Shown piece after piece: positions 42,556 through 50,643 of a DNA stretch of 64,000 bases. The notes beneath the pieces were generated by a model. It worked only from the letters and a program-made list of their open reading frames with translations. It made no database searches and was not told the origin of the DNA. The number at the start of each line of letters is the position of its first letter. Position 1 is the first letter of the stretch. The position numbers were made by a program, and so were the translations under genes. The stretch comes from Desulfoferula mesophila (GTDB lineage Bacteria; Desulfobacterota; Desulfarculia; Desulfarculales; Desulfarculaceae). Location: assembly GCF_037076455.1 (NCBI RefSeq), contig NZ_AP028679.1, positions 387,501 to 451,500 on the forward strand, in the 5' to 3' direction.

Positions 42556-42592
42556 GGCCGGCCCCTCCCCGGAGGGGCCGGCCGCTATTTTT
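42556..42592 (+). terminator. Intrinsic terminator of the GltB-like gene
   Basis: A perfect 13-bp stem GGCCGGCCCCTCC/GGAGGGGCCGGCC with a two-base loop, then GCTATTTTT. Confidence 0.9.
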
Positions 42593-42685
42593 GCCTCCGA
42601 TACGGCGTCCCGCGCGCCTCCCTCCTAGAAAGCCCTTTACCAATGGCGGACTCTGCTCCACAATAGAGCCCAAAGGATGGAGATT

Positions 42686-43153
42686 ATGCGCCGCGTTATC
42701 TTGGCATGCCTGCTAGTGTTGTTCAGCGCCGCTTCCGCCGCGGCTTGGCCGCCCACCCTGGATGAGTTTCGCTCCCTGGCCGTGCAAGCGGCCCCGCCGG
42801 GCTGGAAGCTCAACGACTCGGCCAGCCTGCGTAGCGCCGGCTCCTGCGCTCCCCAGCTCATGGTCATTTTCAAGGACCAGGGCGCCTTTTTGGAATACCG
42901 CCTGGATCTGGACAACCCGGACGAAAACCTGGACCAGGGCGAGGGGCGCTCCACCACCCTGGACGGCAAGAAGGCCCTGTACATGCAGGCCGGCGACTGG
43001 CCGCGCTTCACCTACCTGACCGTGTTCCTCCCCGCCCAGGAAGCCAGCTTCACCATAGGGGTGAACCAGGACTACACCCTGGAAGAGATGTCCATCATCT
43101 ACTACGCCTATCCCCTTAACAAGCTGATCAACGAGCCGGTCAAGGCCGAATAA
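42686..43153 (+). CDS. Exported hypothetical protein
   Basis: The protein has about 155 residues. The ATG at 42686 is preferred (GGATGGAG upstream); an in-frame ATG at 42677 adds three residues. A signal peptide (RRVILACLLVLFSAASAAAWP) precedes a small periplasmic domain with one Cys (SAGSCAPQLMVIF) and a long beta-rich segment. No family recognised. It is a single gene with its own terminator. Confidence 0.7.
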   Translation: MRRVILACLLVLFSAASAAAWPPTLDEFRSLAVQAAPPGWKLNDSASLRSAGSCAPQLMVIFKDQGAFLEYRLDLDNPDENLDQGEGRSTTLDGKKALYMQAGDWPRFTYLTVFLPAQEASFTIGVNQDYTLEEMSIIYYAYPLNKLINEPVKAE

Positions 43154-43186
43154 AGGCCCCTTCCGGCCGGATCGGGGCTCCCGCGC

Positions 43187-43207
43187 GCGGCCAAAGGCCG
43201 CTTTTTT
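43187..43207 (+). terminator. Intrinsic terminator
   Basis: GCGGCC, loop AAA, GGCCGC, then six Ts, 33 bases after the preceding stop. Confidence 0.88.
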
Positions 43208-43271
43208 CTAGGGCTACGCCCCGGCCTGGCTTATAATCCAAAAAAATGTCACACCAGACCTGGAGGAAAAT

Positions 43272-43841
43272 ATGTTCCAGCGCAGCGCGGGCCTTTGTCT
43301 GGCCCTCGCCATGACAGCCTGCCTGCTGTTGTCGGTCGGGTGCGCCCCCCCGGTGGCGCCGCCGGCGTTGATGAAACAGGTGGACCAGAAGCTCACCCTG
43401 CCCCAGGTCCGCGACAATCCCAAGGAAAACATGGACAAGATGGTGCTGTGGGGCGGGCGCATCATCCGCACGGTAAACAAGAAAAAGGGCACCCTCATCG
43501 AGGTGCTGCAGCTGGCCCTGGATTCCCAGGACCGCCCCAAGACCGGCTATGAGTCCTCGGGCCGCTTCGTCGTGGCCATGCCCGGCTTCCTGGACCCGGA
43601 GATCTACCACAAGAACCGCGAGGTCACCGTGGTGGGCCAGGTGGTGGGGGTGGAGCTTTTGCCGGTGGGCGAGGTCAAATACAAGTACGTGCTGCTCAGG
43701 GGCAAGGAAGTCAAGCTGTGGCCCAAGCGGCCCGACGTGGTGCGGGTCTATCCCGCCGGCGGCTTTGCGGACCCCATGTGGGGCCCGGTGGGCATGGGCC
43801 CCAATCCTTATTGGTACTATGGTCCTTACAGCTGGTGGTAG
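43272..43841 (+). CDS. Slp-family outer-membrane lipoprotein
   Basis: The protein has 189 residues. The lipobox is LSVGC (Cys24) after a hydrophobic signal. The Slp pattern follows: KLTLPQVRDNPKENMDKMVLWGGRII, TLIEVLQLALDSQDRPK, GRFVVAMPGFLDPEIY, REVTVVGQVVGVE. An aromatic/Gly/Pro-rich tail ends YWYYGPYSWW. Slp lipoproteins are starvation- or acid-induced envelope proteins. It may be co-transcribed with the CVNH gene 50 bases downstream. Confidence 0.88.
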   Translation: MFQRSAGLCLALAMTACLLLSVGCAPPVAPPALMKQVDQKLTLPQVRDNPKENMDKMVLWGGRIIRTVNKKKGTLIEVLQLALDSQDRPKTGYESSGRFVVAMPGFLDPEIYHKNREVTVVGQVVGVELLPVGEVKYKYVLLRGKEVKLWPKRPDVVRVYPAGGFADPMWGPVGMGPNPYWYYGPYSWW

Positions 43842-43891
43842 CCGAGGGCCGCAACAAGGTGTTACCAGGTTCGCGGAGGAGGAATGAAAAC

Positions 43892-44545
43892 ATGAAACGC
43901 TTACTCTACGGAAAGGCCCTGTGGACCGGCCTAGCCGTTTTGCTGCTCGCGCTGTTCTTGGTTCCGGCCCCGGCCCCGGAGCCGGCCCAGGCCAAGGTGC
44001 TGCCGCCGGGCAGCTATCGCAATTCCTGCAAGGATTGCTACGTGGAAAACGGCTGGCTCTACTGCCGCTGCAAAAACAACCGCGACGGCCGCAACGACAC
44101 CCGCATTCACTACACCCGCTGCAACGGCGACATCGCCAACCAGGGCGGCTGGCTCACCTGCAACGGCGGCGGCGGGGGGCATAGCCTGCCCGGCGGCAGC
44201 TGGCGCAACTCCTGCCGGGACGCCCGGGTGCAGGGCAAGGAACTGCTGGCCGAATGCCGCGACGGCAGCGGGCGCTGGGTGCAGGCCTGGATACCGCTGA
44301 ACAAATGCTCCGGCAACCTGTCCAACCAGGACGGCCGCCTGGTCTGCGAGGGCCAGGGCCATCAGTGGCAGATGCCCGGCGGCTCCTGGCGCAACTCCTG
44401 CCGCCGGGCCCGCATCGAGGGCGACACCCTGTGGGCCGAGTGCCGGGCCAGCAACGGCGATTGGCGCGGCAGCCGGGTGAATCTGAGGAACTGCAACAAC
44501 CTGAACAACTGCAACGGCAAGCTGCGCTGCGGGTCCTGCCGCTAG
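43892..44545 (+). CDS. Secreted protein with three cyanovirin-N-homology (CVNH) repeats
   Basis: The 217 residues include a signal peptide (about 1-34), then three tandem repeats at about 40-90, 101-152 and 163-213. Each starts GGSWRNSCR-like (first repeat GSYRNSCKD) and contains AECR or YCRC, a polar loop, then N-x-C-x-GN and LVC/LTC/LRC. This is the CVNH pattern known from cyanobacterial and fungal mannose-binding lectins. It is Cys-rich, so probably disulfide-bonded in the periplasm or outside. The ribosome-binding site is GGAGGAGG. Confidence 0.82.
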   Translation: MKRLLYGKALWTGLAVLLLALFLVPAPAPEPAQAKVLPPGSYRNSCKDCYVENGWLYCRCKNNRDGRNDTRIHYTRCNGDIANQGGWLTCNGGGGGHSLPGGSWRNSCRDARVQGKELLAECRDGSGRWVQAWIPLNKCSGNLSNQDGRLVCEGQGHQWQMPGGSWRNSCRRARIEGDTLWAECRASNGDWRGSRVNLRNCNNLNNCNGKLRCGSCR

Positions 44546-44571
44546 GCCCCCGACAGCCCGAGGCAAAAACA

Positions 44572-44599
44572 AGCCCCCGCCCGATCTCGGGCGGGGGCT
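44572..44599. terminator. Bidirectional intrinsic terminator
   Basis: A perfect 13-bp stem AGCCCCCGCCCGA/TCGGGCGGGGGCT has AAAAA on the left and ATTTTT on the right, between convergent genes. Confidence 0.92.
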
Positions 44600-44621
44600 G
44601 AATTTTTGAGGGTCGCCCTGA

Positions 44622-45077
44622 CTAGTCTTCGGTCAGCACCTTGTCGTCGTATTCCACCTCCAGCCACAGCTTGTGCTTGGCCTCTTCCTGGGCCAAAGCC
44701 TCGAAGGTGCTTTTGAGCTCCGGAGTGTTACAGTTAGCGGCCAACCGGCTGTAGAGCATGAAGGACTTCTTCTCCCGCTGCATGGCCACGCTCAGGGCGT
44801 CGCCATAGGTCATGTCCGGGCTAACCGGGGCGGCCACCACGTAGTCGGCGATCTTCAGGTCGGTGACCTTCACCCCCTCCGGGGTCAGGGTCTTGCCTTG
44901 CTTCACGGCCATGAGCTTGTCCTTGTGCCCCAGCTCCTCGTCGGCGAAGTCCTCGAAGGCCTTTTTCATCCAGGGCTTGTCCATGCGCTGGGCCATCTGC
45001 AGATAAAAGGCGGTGGCCTCTTCCTCGCGGGCGATCGCGAAATCCAATACCTCGTCCACCGAGCTGAACTTGCTCAT
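44622..45077 (-). CDS. Ferritin-like (rubrerythrin-type) diiron protein
   Basis: This 151-residue four-helix protein has AIAREEEATAFYLQMAQRM, FADEELGHKDKL and later LSVAMQREKKSFMLYSRLA and ALAQEEAKHKLWLE. These supply the Glu and ExxH ligands of a diiron site. The C-terminal rubredoxin domain of rubrerythrin is absent. It likely helps with peroxide detoxification or iron storage in an anaerobe. Single gene. Confidence 0.88.
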   Translation of the reverse strand: MSKFSSVDEVLDFAIAREEEATAFYLQMAQRMDKPWMKKAFEDFADEELGHKDKLMAVKQGKTLTPEGVKVTDLKIADYVVAAPVSPDMTYGDALSVAMQREKKSFMLYSRLAANCNTPELKSTFEALAQEEAKHKLWLEVEYDDKVLTED

Positions 45078-45166
45078 TATTTTAGACTCCCATGGGTAGT
45101 TTTTTGCCTGCCGCCCCGCGGGGCTAAATTAGTCTAGCATAAAGGTGACTTTGGGCCAAAGAGTTG

Positions 45167-45295
45167 GGCCGCCGGCTTCGCCAGACCCCGCATGGCGGCG
45201 TCGTCGGCTGCGCGTCGGCCTCGCTGTAGGCTTGGCTACAGCCGCGGCCCCCGCTCGCCTGCCGCCTTGCCCCGCGGTGCCTGGCTGTGCCGGGC
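45167..45295. repeat. Dispersed palindromic element R1, copy D
   Basis: The left end is GCCGGCTTCGCCAG and the right end CCTGGCTGTGCCGGGC. The central hairpin has a different inner stem, GCTGTAG/CTACAGC, in place of GGCGTAT/ATACGCC, and keeps the flanking TC and GCGG. It is in the 317-base gap 45078-45394, which holds no other feature I can name. Confidence 0.75.
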
Positions 45296-45394
45296 TCGGC
45301 TTGTAAACGCACCATTACGACACCAATGCTTTTTAGCGGGATCGAATAAAGACAAAAGTCGTTCGCGGGCGCCCTGCATTAATGAATAGGTGGA

Positions 45395-46237
45395 CTAGTC
45401 CTTGCGGGCCAGCCGGCCCAGGCCCAGGGAAACCAGGTACACCGCCCCGGCCAACAGCACGATCACCGCCCCGGCGGGCAGGTCCGGGCCGTAGCTCAGG
45501 GCCAGGCCGCCCCAGGTGACCCCCAGGCAGACGAGGGCGGCCAGGGCCATGATGGGCCCCAGGCGGCGGAAGAAGTTGGCCGCCGTGGCCGCGGGCAGGG
45601 TCAACAGGGCGATCACCAAAATTATGCCCACCACCTGGGACAAGAGCACCACGGTGAGCGCCGTGAGCCCCAGCAGGAGCAGGTAGTAGAAATCGGCGGG
45701 CAGGCCCCGCAAACGGGCGAACTCCTGGTCGAAGCACACCGCCAAGAGCTGGCGGTACAAGAGCAGGGCCGCCCCCAGCACCACCGCGTCCAGCCCGGCC
45801 ATGAGCCACAGGTTTTCCGGGGTGACCATGAGGATGTTGCCGAACAGGTAGCTCATGAGCTGCACGTCGTAGCCGGGGGTCAGGGCGATGAACACCACTC
45901 CGGTGGCCATGCCCACCGCCCACACCGCGCCGATGATGGTGTCCTCGCGCTGGCGGGCGTGCAGGCTCACCAGGCCGATGATCCCGGCGGCGGCCAGGGC
46001 GGCGGCCACCGCGCCGTGCATCGGGTGCAGCCAGCTCCATCCGTGCGCCACCGCCAAATAGCGGGCCAGGCCCATGCCGCCCAAGACGCTGTGGGCGATG
46101 GCCCCGGCGATGTAGCTGATGCGCTTGACCACCACGTAGGCCCCCACCACCCCGCAGGCCAGGCTGGCCAGGGCCCCGGCCACCAGGGCCTGCTGCAAAA
46201 AGGCGTGGCCGGCCACGGCGCTCAGGAACTCATTCAT
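45395..46237 (-). CDS. znuB: Zinc/manganese ABC transporter permease
   Basis: This 280-residue, eight-helix or more ABC-3 family permease starts FLQQALVAGALASLACGVVGAYVVVKRISYIAGAIAHSVLGG. It also has REDTIIGAVWAVGMATG and SQVVGIILVIALLTLPAATA. It forms the membrane channel of a Zn/Mn importer. Its start overlaps znuC by eight bases. Confidence 0.92.
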   Translation of the reverse strand: MNEFLSAVAGHAFLQQALVAGALASLACGVVGAYVVVKRISYIAGAIAHSVLGGMGLARYLAVAHGWSWLHPMHGAVAAALAAAGIIGLVSLHARQREDTIIGAVWAVGMATGVVFIALTPGYDVQLMSYLFGNILMVTPENLWLMAGLDAVVLGAALLLYRQLLAVCFDQEFARLRGLPADFYYLLLLGLTALTVVLLSQVVGIILVIALLTLPAATAANFFRRLGPIMALAALVCLGVTWGGLALSYGPDLPAGAVIVLLAGAVYLVSLGLGRLARKD

Positions 46238-46979
46238 GAGCCCCCCCGTGCTCCAGGTCGTGGTCGTGGCGCACCAGGCGCACCGGCGCGCCGTAGAGCT
46301 CGCTGATGAGACTGCCGTTGATCACCTGGGTGGGATGGATGCTCAGGCTCTGGTTGATGCAGGCCACCCGGCTGACCGCCGGGGACACGAAACCCAAGTC
46401 GTGGGTGACCAGCACCACCGTCACCTGGGGTTGGAGCCCGGCCAGGATGTTCATCAGGTCCACCCCGCCCCGGGGGTCCACCGCGGCGGTGGGCTCGTCC
46501 AAGAGCAACAGCTCCGGCCCGGCCACCAGGGAGCGGGCGATGAGCACCCGTTGGCGCTGGCCCCCGGAGAGCCGCCCGAAGCTGCGTCCGGCCAAGTCGC
46601 CGGCCTCCAGCTTGTCCAGGGCGGCCAGGGCGGCGCGTTTCTGTCCCCGCCGCCACAAACCCAGGCCGGAGCCCGCGCCCATGAGGCCCATGAGCACCAC
46701 CTCCAGGGCCGACACCGGGAAGCCGGGGTCCACCGGGGCGTGCTGGGGCAGATAGCCGATGCGGGCCCGCGCCTTGACCGGGGGCAGGCCGAATACGCGC
46801 ACCGTGCCCTTTTGGGGGGCCACCAGCCCCAGCATCAGCTTGAGCAGGGTGGTCTTGCCGCCGCCGTTGGGGCCCACCAGGGCCAGGAACTCGCCCTGCT
46901 CGATGCTCAGGTCCACCCCGGCCAGCACCGGGCGGCCGTTGTAGGCGAAATCCACCCCTTTGATCTCGATAAGGGCCAA
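46230..46979 (-). CDS. znuC: Zinc/manganese ABC transporter ATP-binding protein
   Basis: The 249 residues include Walker A GPNGGGKTT, Q-loop LPQHAPVDPGFPVSALEVV, signature LSGGQRQRV, Walker B LLLLDEPTAAVD and the H-loop VTHD. The C-terminal tail RHDHDLEHGGAHE is His-rich, as in Zn-type members. It starts at TTG 46979 (AGGAAAGG upstream), 12 bases after the RHH regulator. No ZnuA solute-binding gene is in the window. Confidence 0.93.
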   Translation of the reverse strand: MALIEIKGVDFAYNGRPVLAGVDLSIEQGEFLALVGPNGGGKTTLLKLMLGLVAPQKGTVRVFGLPPVKARARIGYLPQHAPVDPGFPVSALEVVLMGLMGAGSGLGLWRRGQKRAALAALDKLEAGDLAGRSFGRLSGGQRQRVLIARSLVAGPELLLLDEPTAAVDPRGGVDLMNILAGLQPQVTVVLVTHDLGFVSPAVSRVACINQSLSIHPTQVINGSLISELYGAPVRLVRHDHDLEHGGAHE

Positions 46980-46991
46980 GGGCCGCCTTTC

Positions 46992-47273
46992 CTAGTGGTC
47001 CGCCGCTTCGCGGGTCCTGCCGGCGTCGCAAACCAGGTGGGGAGCGTCGCAGGTGGAGCAGCGCTCCACGTGGTGGTGCTGGGCGAATCCCGCCCAGTGC
47101 CGTTTCTGCTCCGGGGTGAGGATGCCCGTGCCCTGGCACAGGGGGCACACCCCGTCCAGGGCGGACAAGATGGCCGAGCGGATGAATTCCGAGCGGTTGT
47201 CGATGCCTTCCATGGCCGCCACCAGGGCGGGATCGGCCTTGAAGGTGATGACCTCGGGCTTGCCTTTTTTCAT
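46992..47273 (-). CDS. Ribbon-helix-helix regulator with Cys/His metal-binding tail
   Basis: The 93 residues begin with an N-terminal ribbon-helix-helix (about 5-40: EVITFKADPALVAAMEGIDNRSEFIRSAILSAL). The tail (43-93) has Cys43/Cys46, His66-68, Cys72/Cys75, His79 and Cys82, enough for one or two Zn sites. It is the first gene of a three-gene unit with znuC and znuB, so it is probably a metal-responsive repressor of the importer. An inverted repeat at 47302-47318 upstream is a likely operator. This is distinct from Zur (Fur-type). Confidence 0.75.
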   Translation of the reverse strand: MKKGKPEVITFKADPALVAAMEGIDNRSEFIRSAILSALDGVCPLCQGTGILTPEQKRHWAGFAQHHHVERCSTCDAPHLVCDAGRTREAADH

Positions 47274-47301
47274 ATGCGTCTCTTCGCTGCCGGGTTAACG
47301 C

Positions 47302-47318
47302 GTATTACCATATAATAC
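47302..47318 (-). promoter_or_regulatory. Inverted-repeat operator upstream of the RHH-znuCB operon
   Basis: GTATTA, five bases, TAATAC: a perfect 6-bp dyad 29-45 bases before the RHH start codon. On the coding strand it contains TATTAT, a possible -10, so binding would block transcription. Confidence 0.6.
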
Positions 47319-47351
47319 CGTGAAATCCCCGCTCTCGCGGGCATAAAAAAA

Positions 47352-47380
47352 CCCGGACGGCCCCTTGGGGGCTGTCCGGG
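47352..47380 (-). terminator. Intrinsic terminator
   Basis: Stem CCCGGAC plus GCCCC with GGGGC plus GTCCGGG, one internal mismatch, then seven Ts on the minus strand (47345-47351). It ends the small membrane protein gene. Confidence 0.88.
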
Positions 47381-47430
47381 CTCGGCAAGGGAGGAGAAGT
47401 CGGGAGAAAGGCGTGAATCGAGATCGCAGC

Positions 47431-47646
47431 TTAGGAGAGGGCCACCAAACCGGCCAGGCTTGCCAGGAGCAACAACGCCGTGCCGCGCAAGGTGATCTGC
47501 ACCAGGTGATCGTGGACTACCGGTCCGGGAAGCCCGGCCCGCACCCGCCGACGCAGGCGCCAACCGGCGAAAACGACCATGGACCAGATCCAGGTGGCTG
47601 TGGCTAGCAGCAGGAACATCACCAGGTTTTCGTCAATTTTGCCCAC
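47431..47646 (-). CDS. Small two-helix membrane protein
   Basis: This 71-residue protein starts at GTG 47646 with GGGAGA upstream. Helix 1 is about 9-28 (VMFLLLATATWIWSMVVFAG). A basic stretch RRRVRAG follows, and helix 2 is about 53-70 (LRGTALLLLASLAGLVAL). No family is recognised. Single gene with its own terminator. Confidence 0.6.
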   Translation of the reverse strand: MGKIDENLVMFLLLATATWIWSMVVFAGWRLRRRVRAGLPGPVVHDHLVQITLRGTALLLLASLAGLVALS

Positions 47647-47762
47647 GAGACATCTCCCTTGGCGTTGATCCGCCTTCGATGCTTTTAGGGATACCAAGGC
47701 AATGTGACGGCCAGGTAACAGGGGGATGAAGGCGGTGTGAAAGCGGGGGGAGCATTCAGCCG

Positions 47763-47790
47763 TTGACACCTTTATCGGTTCCGAGATAAG
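47763..47790 (+). promoter_or_regulatory. Promoter of the MarR gene
   Basis: TTGACA at 47763-47768 is a perfect -35 box. GATAAG at 47785-47790 follows after 16 bases. Transcription would start near 47797, which rules out a start codon at 47791 and supports GTG 47830. Confidence 0.6.
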
Positions 47791-47829
47791 TTGGCATACG
47801 AACTATCTTCCCGAGAGGCGCCGACCATC

Positions 47830-48237
47830 GTGACCCAAGAGTGCTACGTGTTTCTGTTGTCCAAGGCCTATCAAAAGGGGCACAGCCTGGTGCAGGCCCG
47901 GCTGAAGCCCTATGGCCTGACCAACCTGCAATACGTGATCTTGGAGATGCTCTGGGGCCGGCCGGGGGCCAGCGCCACCGAGCTGGGCAAGGAGCTGACC
48001 ATCGATAAGGCCACCCTTTCCGGGGCCTTGGAGCGCATGAACGAGGCCGGATGGCTGGAAAAGCGGCCCGACCCGGACGACGGGCGCATGCTGCGCCTGT
48101 TTTCTTCGGCCAAGGCCGACGAGCTGCGCCGGGAGCTCGTAGACCAGCGCCAGGCGGCCAACCAGGAGTTCCTGGCCGGCCTGAGCAGCGAGGAGCGCCT
48201 GCTTTTGGGCCGCCTGCTCAAGGACCTGGCCGCGTAA
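47830..48237 (+). CDS. MarR family transcriptional regulator
   Basis: This 135-residue winged-helix protein has YGLTNLQYVILEMLWGRPGASATELGKELTIDKATLSGALERMNEAGWLEKRPDPDDGRMLRLFSS, which is the MarR DNA-binding core with wing residues DPDDGR. The GTG start is chosen from promoter position. It lies about 90 bases upstream of the molybdopterin oxidoreductase, its probable target. The ligand is unknown. Confidence 0.93.
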   Translation: MTQECYVFLLSKAYQKGHSLVQARLKPYGLTNLQYVILEMLWGRPGASATELGKELTIDKATLSGALERMNEAGWLEKRPDPDDGRMLRLFSSAKADELRRELVDQRQAANQEFLAGLSSEERLLLGRLLKDLAA

Positions 48238-48326
48238 AAAGGGGATTATTTTTTTTGAGGATATAGTTCGTATTCAAACAAAACTTCGCAGGGCGGAGCG
48301 GGCCTGACCGCGACAAGGGGATGACC

Positions 48327-50567
48327 ATGGGTGCTTGGCAAAAGACCGGATGCGTGCTGTGCGCGCAGAACTGCGGCCTGGAGATGATGGTGGAGGACGG
48401 CCGGCTGACCAGGGTGCGGCCGGACAAGGACAACCCCCGCTCCAAGGGCTACGCCTGCCGCAAGGGGCTCAAGGTCATCTACCACCAATACCCCGCCGAC
48501 CGCCTCACCCAGCCGCTCAAACGAGTGGGGGATGAGTTCCAGCCTATTAGCTGGAAGCAGGCCCTGGCCGAGATCGCGGCACGGCTCAAGGAACTGGTGG
48601 GCCAACACGGTCCCCGCTGCCTGGCCTACATGGGTGGCGGGGCGCCCGGCGGCAGCTTCGAGGCCTCCTTTGGGGTGCGCCTGCTGCGAGCCCTGGGCTC
48701 GCACTACTATTACTCCTCGGCCGGTCAGGAATTCAGCGGGCACTGGTGGGTGCACGGGCGCCTCCTGGGCCGGCAGTATAACGTGACCAAGTCTGACGAG
48801 GAGCGTAGCGAGATGCTGCTGGCCTGGGGCTGGAACGGCATGATGAGCCACCAGATGCCCCGGGCCCGCGCGGTTCTCACCGAGATCGGCAAAGACTTCA
48901 ACCGCCTGTTGGTGGCCGTGGACCCCCGCAAGAGCGAGACGGCGGCCATCGCCGACATGCACCTGGCCCTCAGGCCGGGCAGCGACGCCCTGCTGCTCAA
49001 GGCCATGATCGCCCTGATGGTGCAAAACGGCTGGGAGGATGCCGACTACCTGGAGCGCCGGGTGGAGGGCTGGGAGCAGATCAAGCCCTGGTTCACGGGC
49101 TTCGACGCCCGAGCCGCCCTGGAGGTCTGCGGGGTGGACTACGGCCAGGTGGTGGAGCTGTGCCGCCTGCTGGGCTCCAAGGCCTGGAGCGTGCATCCGG
49201 ACCTGGGCCTGTACATGGGACGGCGCAGCACCCTGAACTCTTACCTGCTGATGCTGCTTTGCGCGGTGTGCGGGAGGCTGTGCCGCTCCGGGGGCAACCT
49301 GGTGCCCGGCATGATCATGCCCCTGGGCTATCACGCCGACGAGCGCGACCCCAAGGTGTGGCGCACCGTGGCCACCAACCTTCCCCCCGCCGCGGCCGGC
49401 TCCTTCCCTCCGGCGGCCATGCCCGAGGAGATCACCAGCGGCCATCCCGAGCGCCTGCGGGCGGTGCTGGTCAGCGCCTGCAACCCCCTGCGCTCCTACC
49501 CGGACACCGCCGCCTACGAGCGCGCCTTCGCCCAATTGGACCTGCTGGTGGTCAACGACATTGTCATGAGCGAGACGGCCCGCCTGGCCCACTACGTACT
49601 GCCCTGCCGCACCTTCTACGAGTCCTGGGACGGCACCTTTTTTGCCAACACCTACCCCGAGGTGTACTTCCAGATGCGGCGCCCCCTGGTGGAGCCCCCG
49701 GCCCAGTGCAAGGAGGCCTCGCAGATCTACCACCTGTTGGCCAAGGAATTGGGCCTGGTGCCCGAGGTTTCCCAGGAACTCAAGGAAGCGGCCCAGGGGA
49801 ACCGGCTGGCCTTTGGCATGCAGCTCATGCGCTGGGCCGCGGACAAGCCGGCGGCCAAGATGATGCTGCCCTTTGTGCTGGCCGAAACCCTGGGGCAAGA
49901 GTGGGACAGCGCGGCCCTGGCCGGGCTTTGGGGCATGCTTATGACCGCGCCCAAGGCCTTTGCGGCCAATGCGGCTCGGGCCGGTTTCGCGCCGGGTCCG
50001 GACCTGGGCGACCGGGTGTTTCAGGCAATCCTGGACAACCCCCAAGGCTTGTGGATCGGCCAGGCGGACCCGGCCGAGGCCTGGAGCGACGTGCGCACCG
50101 GCTCCGGCAAGCTGGAGGTGTACATCCCCGAGCTGGCCCAGGAAGCCGAGGCCCTGAATCCGGCGGACGAGGCCCGCGAACTACAGCCCGACCCCGCCTG
50201 GCCCCTGGTGCTCAACGCGGGGCGGCACATGGACTACAACGCCAACACCATGATGCGCAACCCGGCCTGGAACCAGGGCAAGCGGGCCTGCACCGTGGCC
50301 CTGAGCCCGGCCGACGCCGAGGCCCTGGGCCTTGTGGACGGCCAGACGGTGAGCGTGACCACCGCGGCGGGCACGGGGAGCGGCGAGCTGCAGGTGAGCG
50401 GCCAGGTGCGCCAGGGCATGGTGCTCATCCCCCACGGTTTCGGGCTCGTCTACGACGGCCAGGTCTACGGCCTCAACGTGAACCGCCTTACCTCGGCCGC
50501 GCACCGCGACTTCATCGGCACCCCGCTGCACCGCTACGTGCCCTGCCGGGTGGAGGCGGCCCAGTAA
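48327..50567 (+). CDS. Molybdopterin-dependent oxidoreductase
   Basis: The protein has 746 residues. The ATG at 48327 is six bases from AAGGGG; ATG 48321 is also in frame. The N-terminal [4Fe-4S] motif has Cys9, Cys12, Cys16 and Cys44. It is a DMSO-reductase-family Mo/W-bis-MGD enzyme (LLVAVDPRKSETAAIADMHLALRPGSDALL; C-terminal NAGRHMDYNANTMMRNP and LVDGQTVSVTTAAG). No Tat signal is present, so it is cytoplasmic. The segment before GHWWVHGRLLG has no obvious Sec or Cys Mo ligand. No electron-transfer subunit is adjacent. The substrate is unknown. Confidence 0.88.
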   Translation: MGAWQKTGCVLCAQNCGLEMMVEDGRLTRVRPDKDNPRSKGYACRKGLKVIYHQYPADRLTQPLKRVGDEFQPISWKQALAEIAARLKELVGQHGPRCLAYMGGGAPGGSFEASFGVRLLRALGSHYYYSSAGQEFSGHWWVHGRLLGRQYNVTKSDEERSEMLLAWGWNGMMSHQMPRARAVLTEIGKDFNRLLVAVDPRKSETAAIADMHLALRPGSDALLLKAMIALMVQNGWEDADYLERRVEGWEQIKPWFTGFDARAALEVCGVDYGQVVELCRLLGSKAWSVHPDLGLYMGRRSTLNSYLLMLLCAVCGRLCRSGGNLVPGMIMPLGYHADERDPKVWRTVATNLPPAAAGSFPPAAMPEEITSGHPERLRAVLVSACNPLRSYPDTAAYERAFAQLDLLVVNDIVMSETARLAHYVLPCRTFYESWDGTFFANTYPEVYFQMRRPLVEPPAQCKEASQIYHLLAKELGLVPEVSQELKEAAQGNRLAFGMQLMRWAADKPAAKMMLPFVLAETLGQEWDSAALAGLWGMLMTAPKAFAANAARAGFAPGPDLGDRVFQAILDNPQGLWIGQADPAEAWSDVRTGSGKLEVYIPELAQEAEALNPADEARELQPDPAWPLVLNAGRHMDYNANTMMRNPAWNQGKRACTVALSPADAEALGLVDGQTVSVTTAAGTGSGELQVSGQVRQGMVLIPHGFGLVYDGQVYGLNVNRLTSAAHRDFIGTPLHRYVPCRVEAAQ

Positions 50568-50586
50568 CAGACGCCCGACCCATGAA

Positions 50587-50619
50587 AACCGCCCCGCGGC
50601 CCAGGGCCGAGGGGCGGTT
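50587..50619 (-). terminator. Terminator of tex
   Basis: AACCGCCCC at 50587-50595 pairs with GGGGCGGTT at 50611-50619. On the minus strand four Ts (50585-50588) follow. It also lies after the plus-strand Mo-enzyme gene. Confidence 0.7.
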
Positions 50620-50643
50620 GCGATAGCTCGATCAGGGGGCGGG

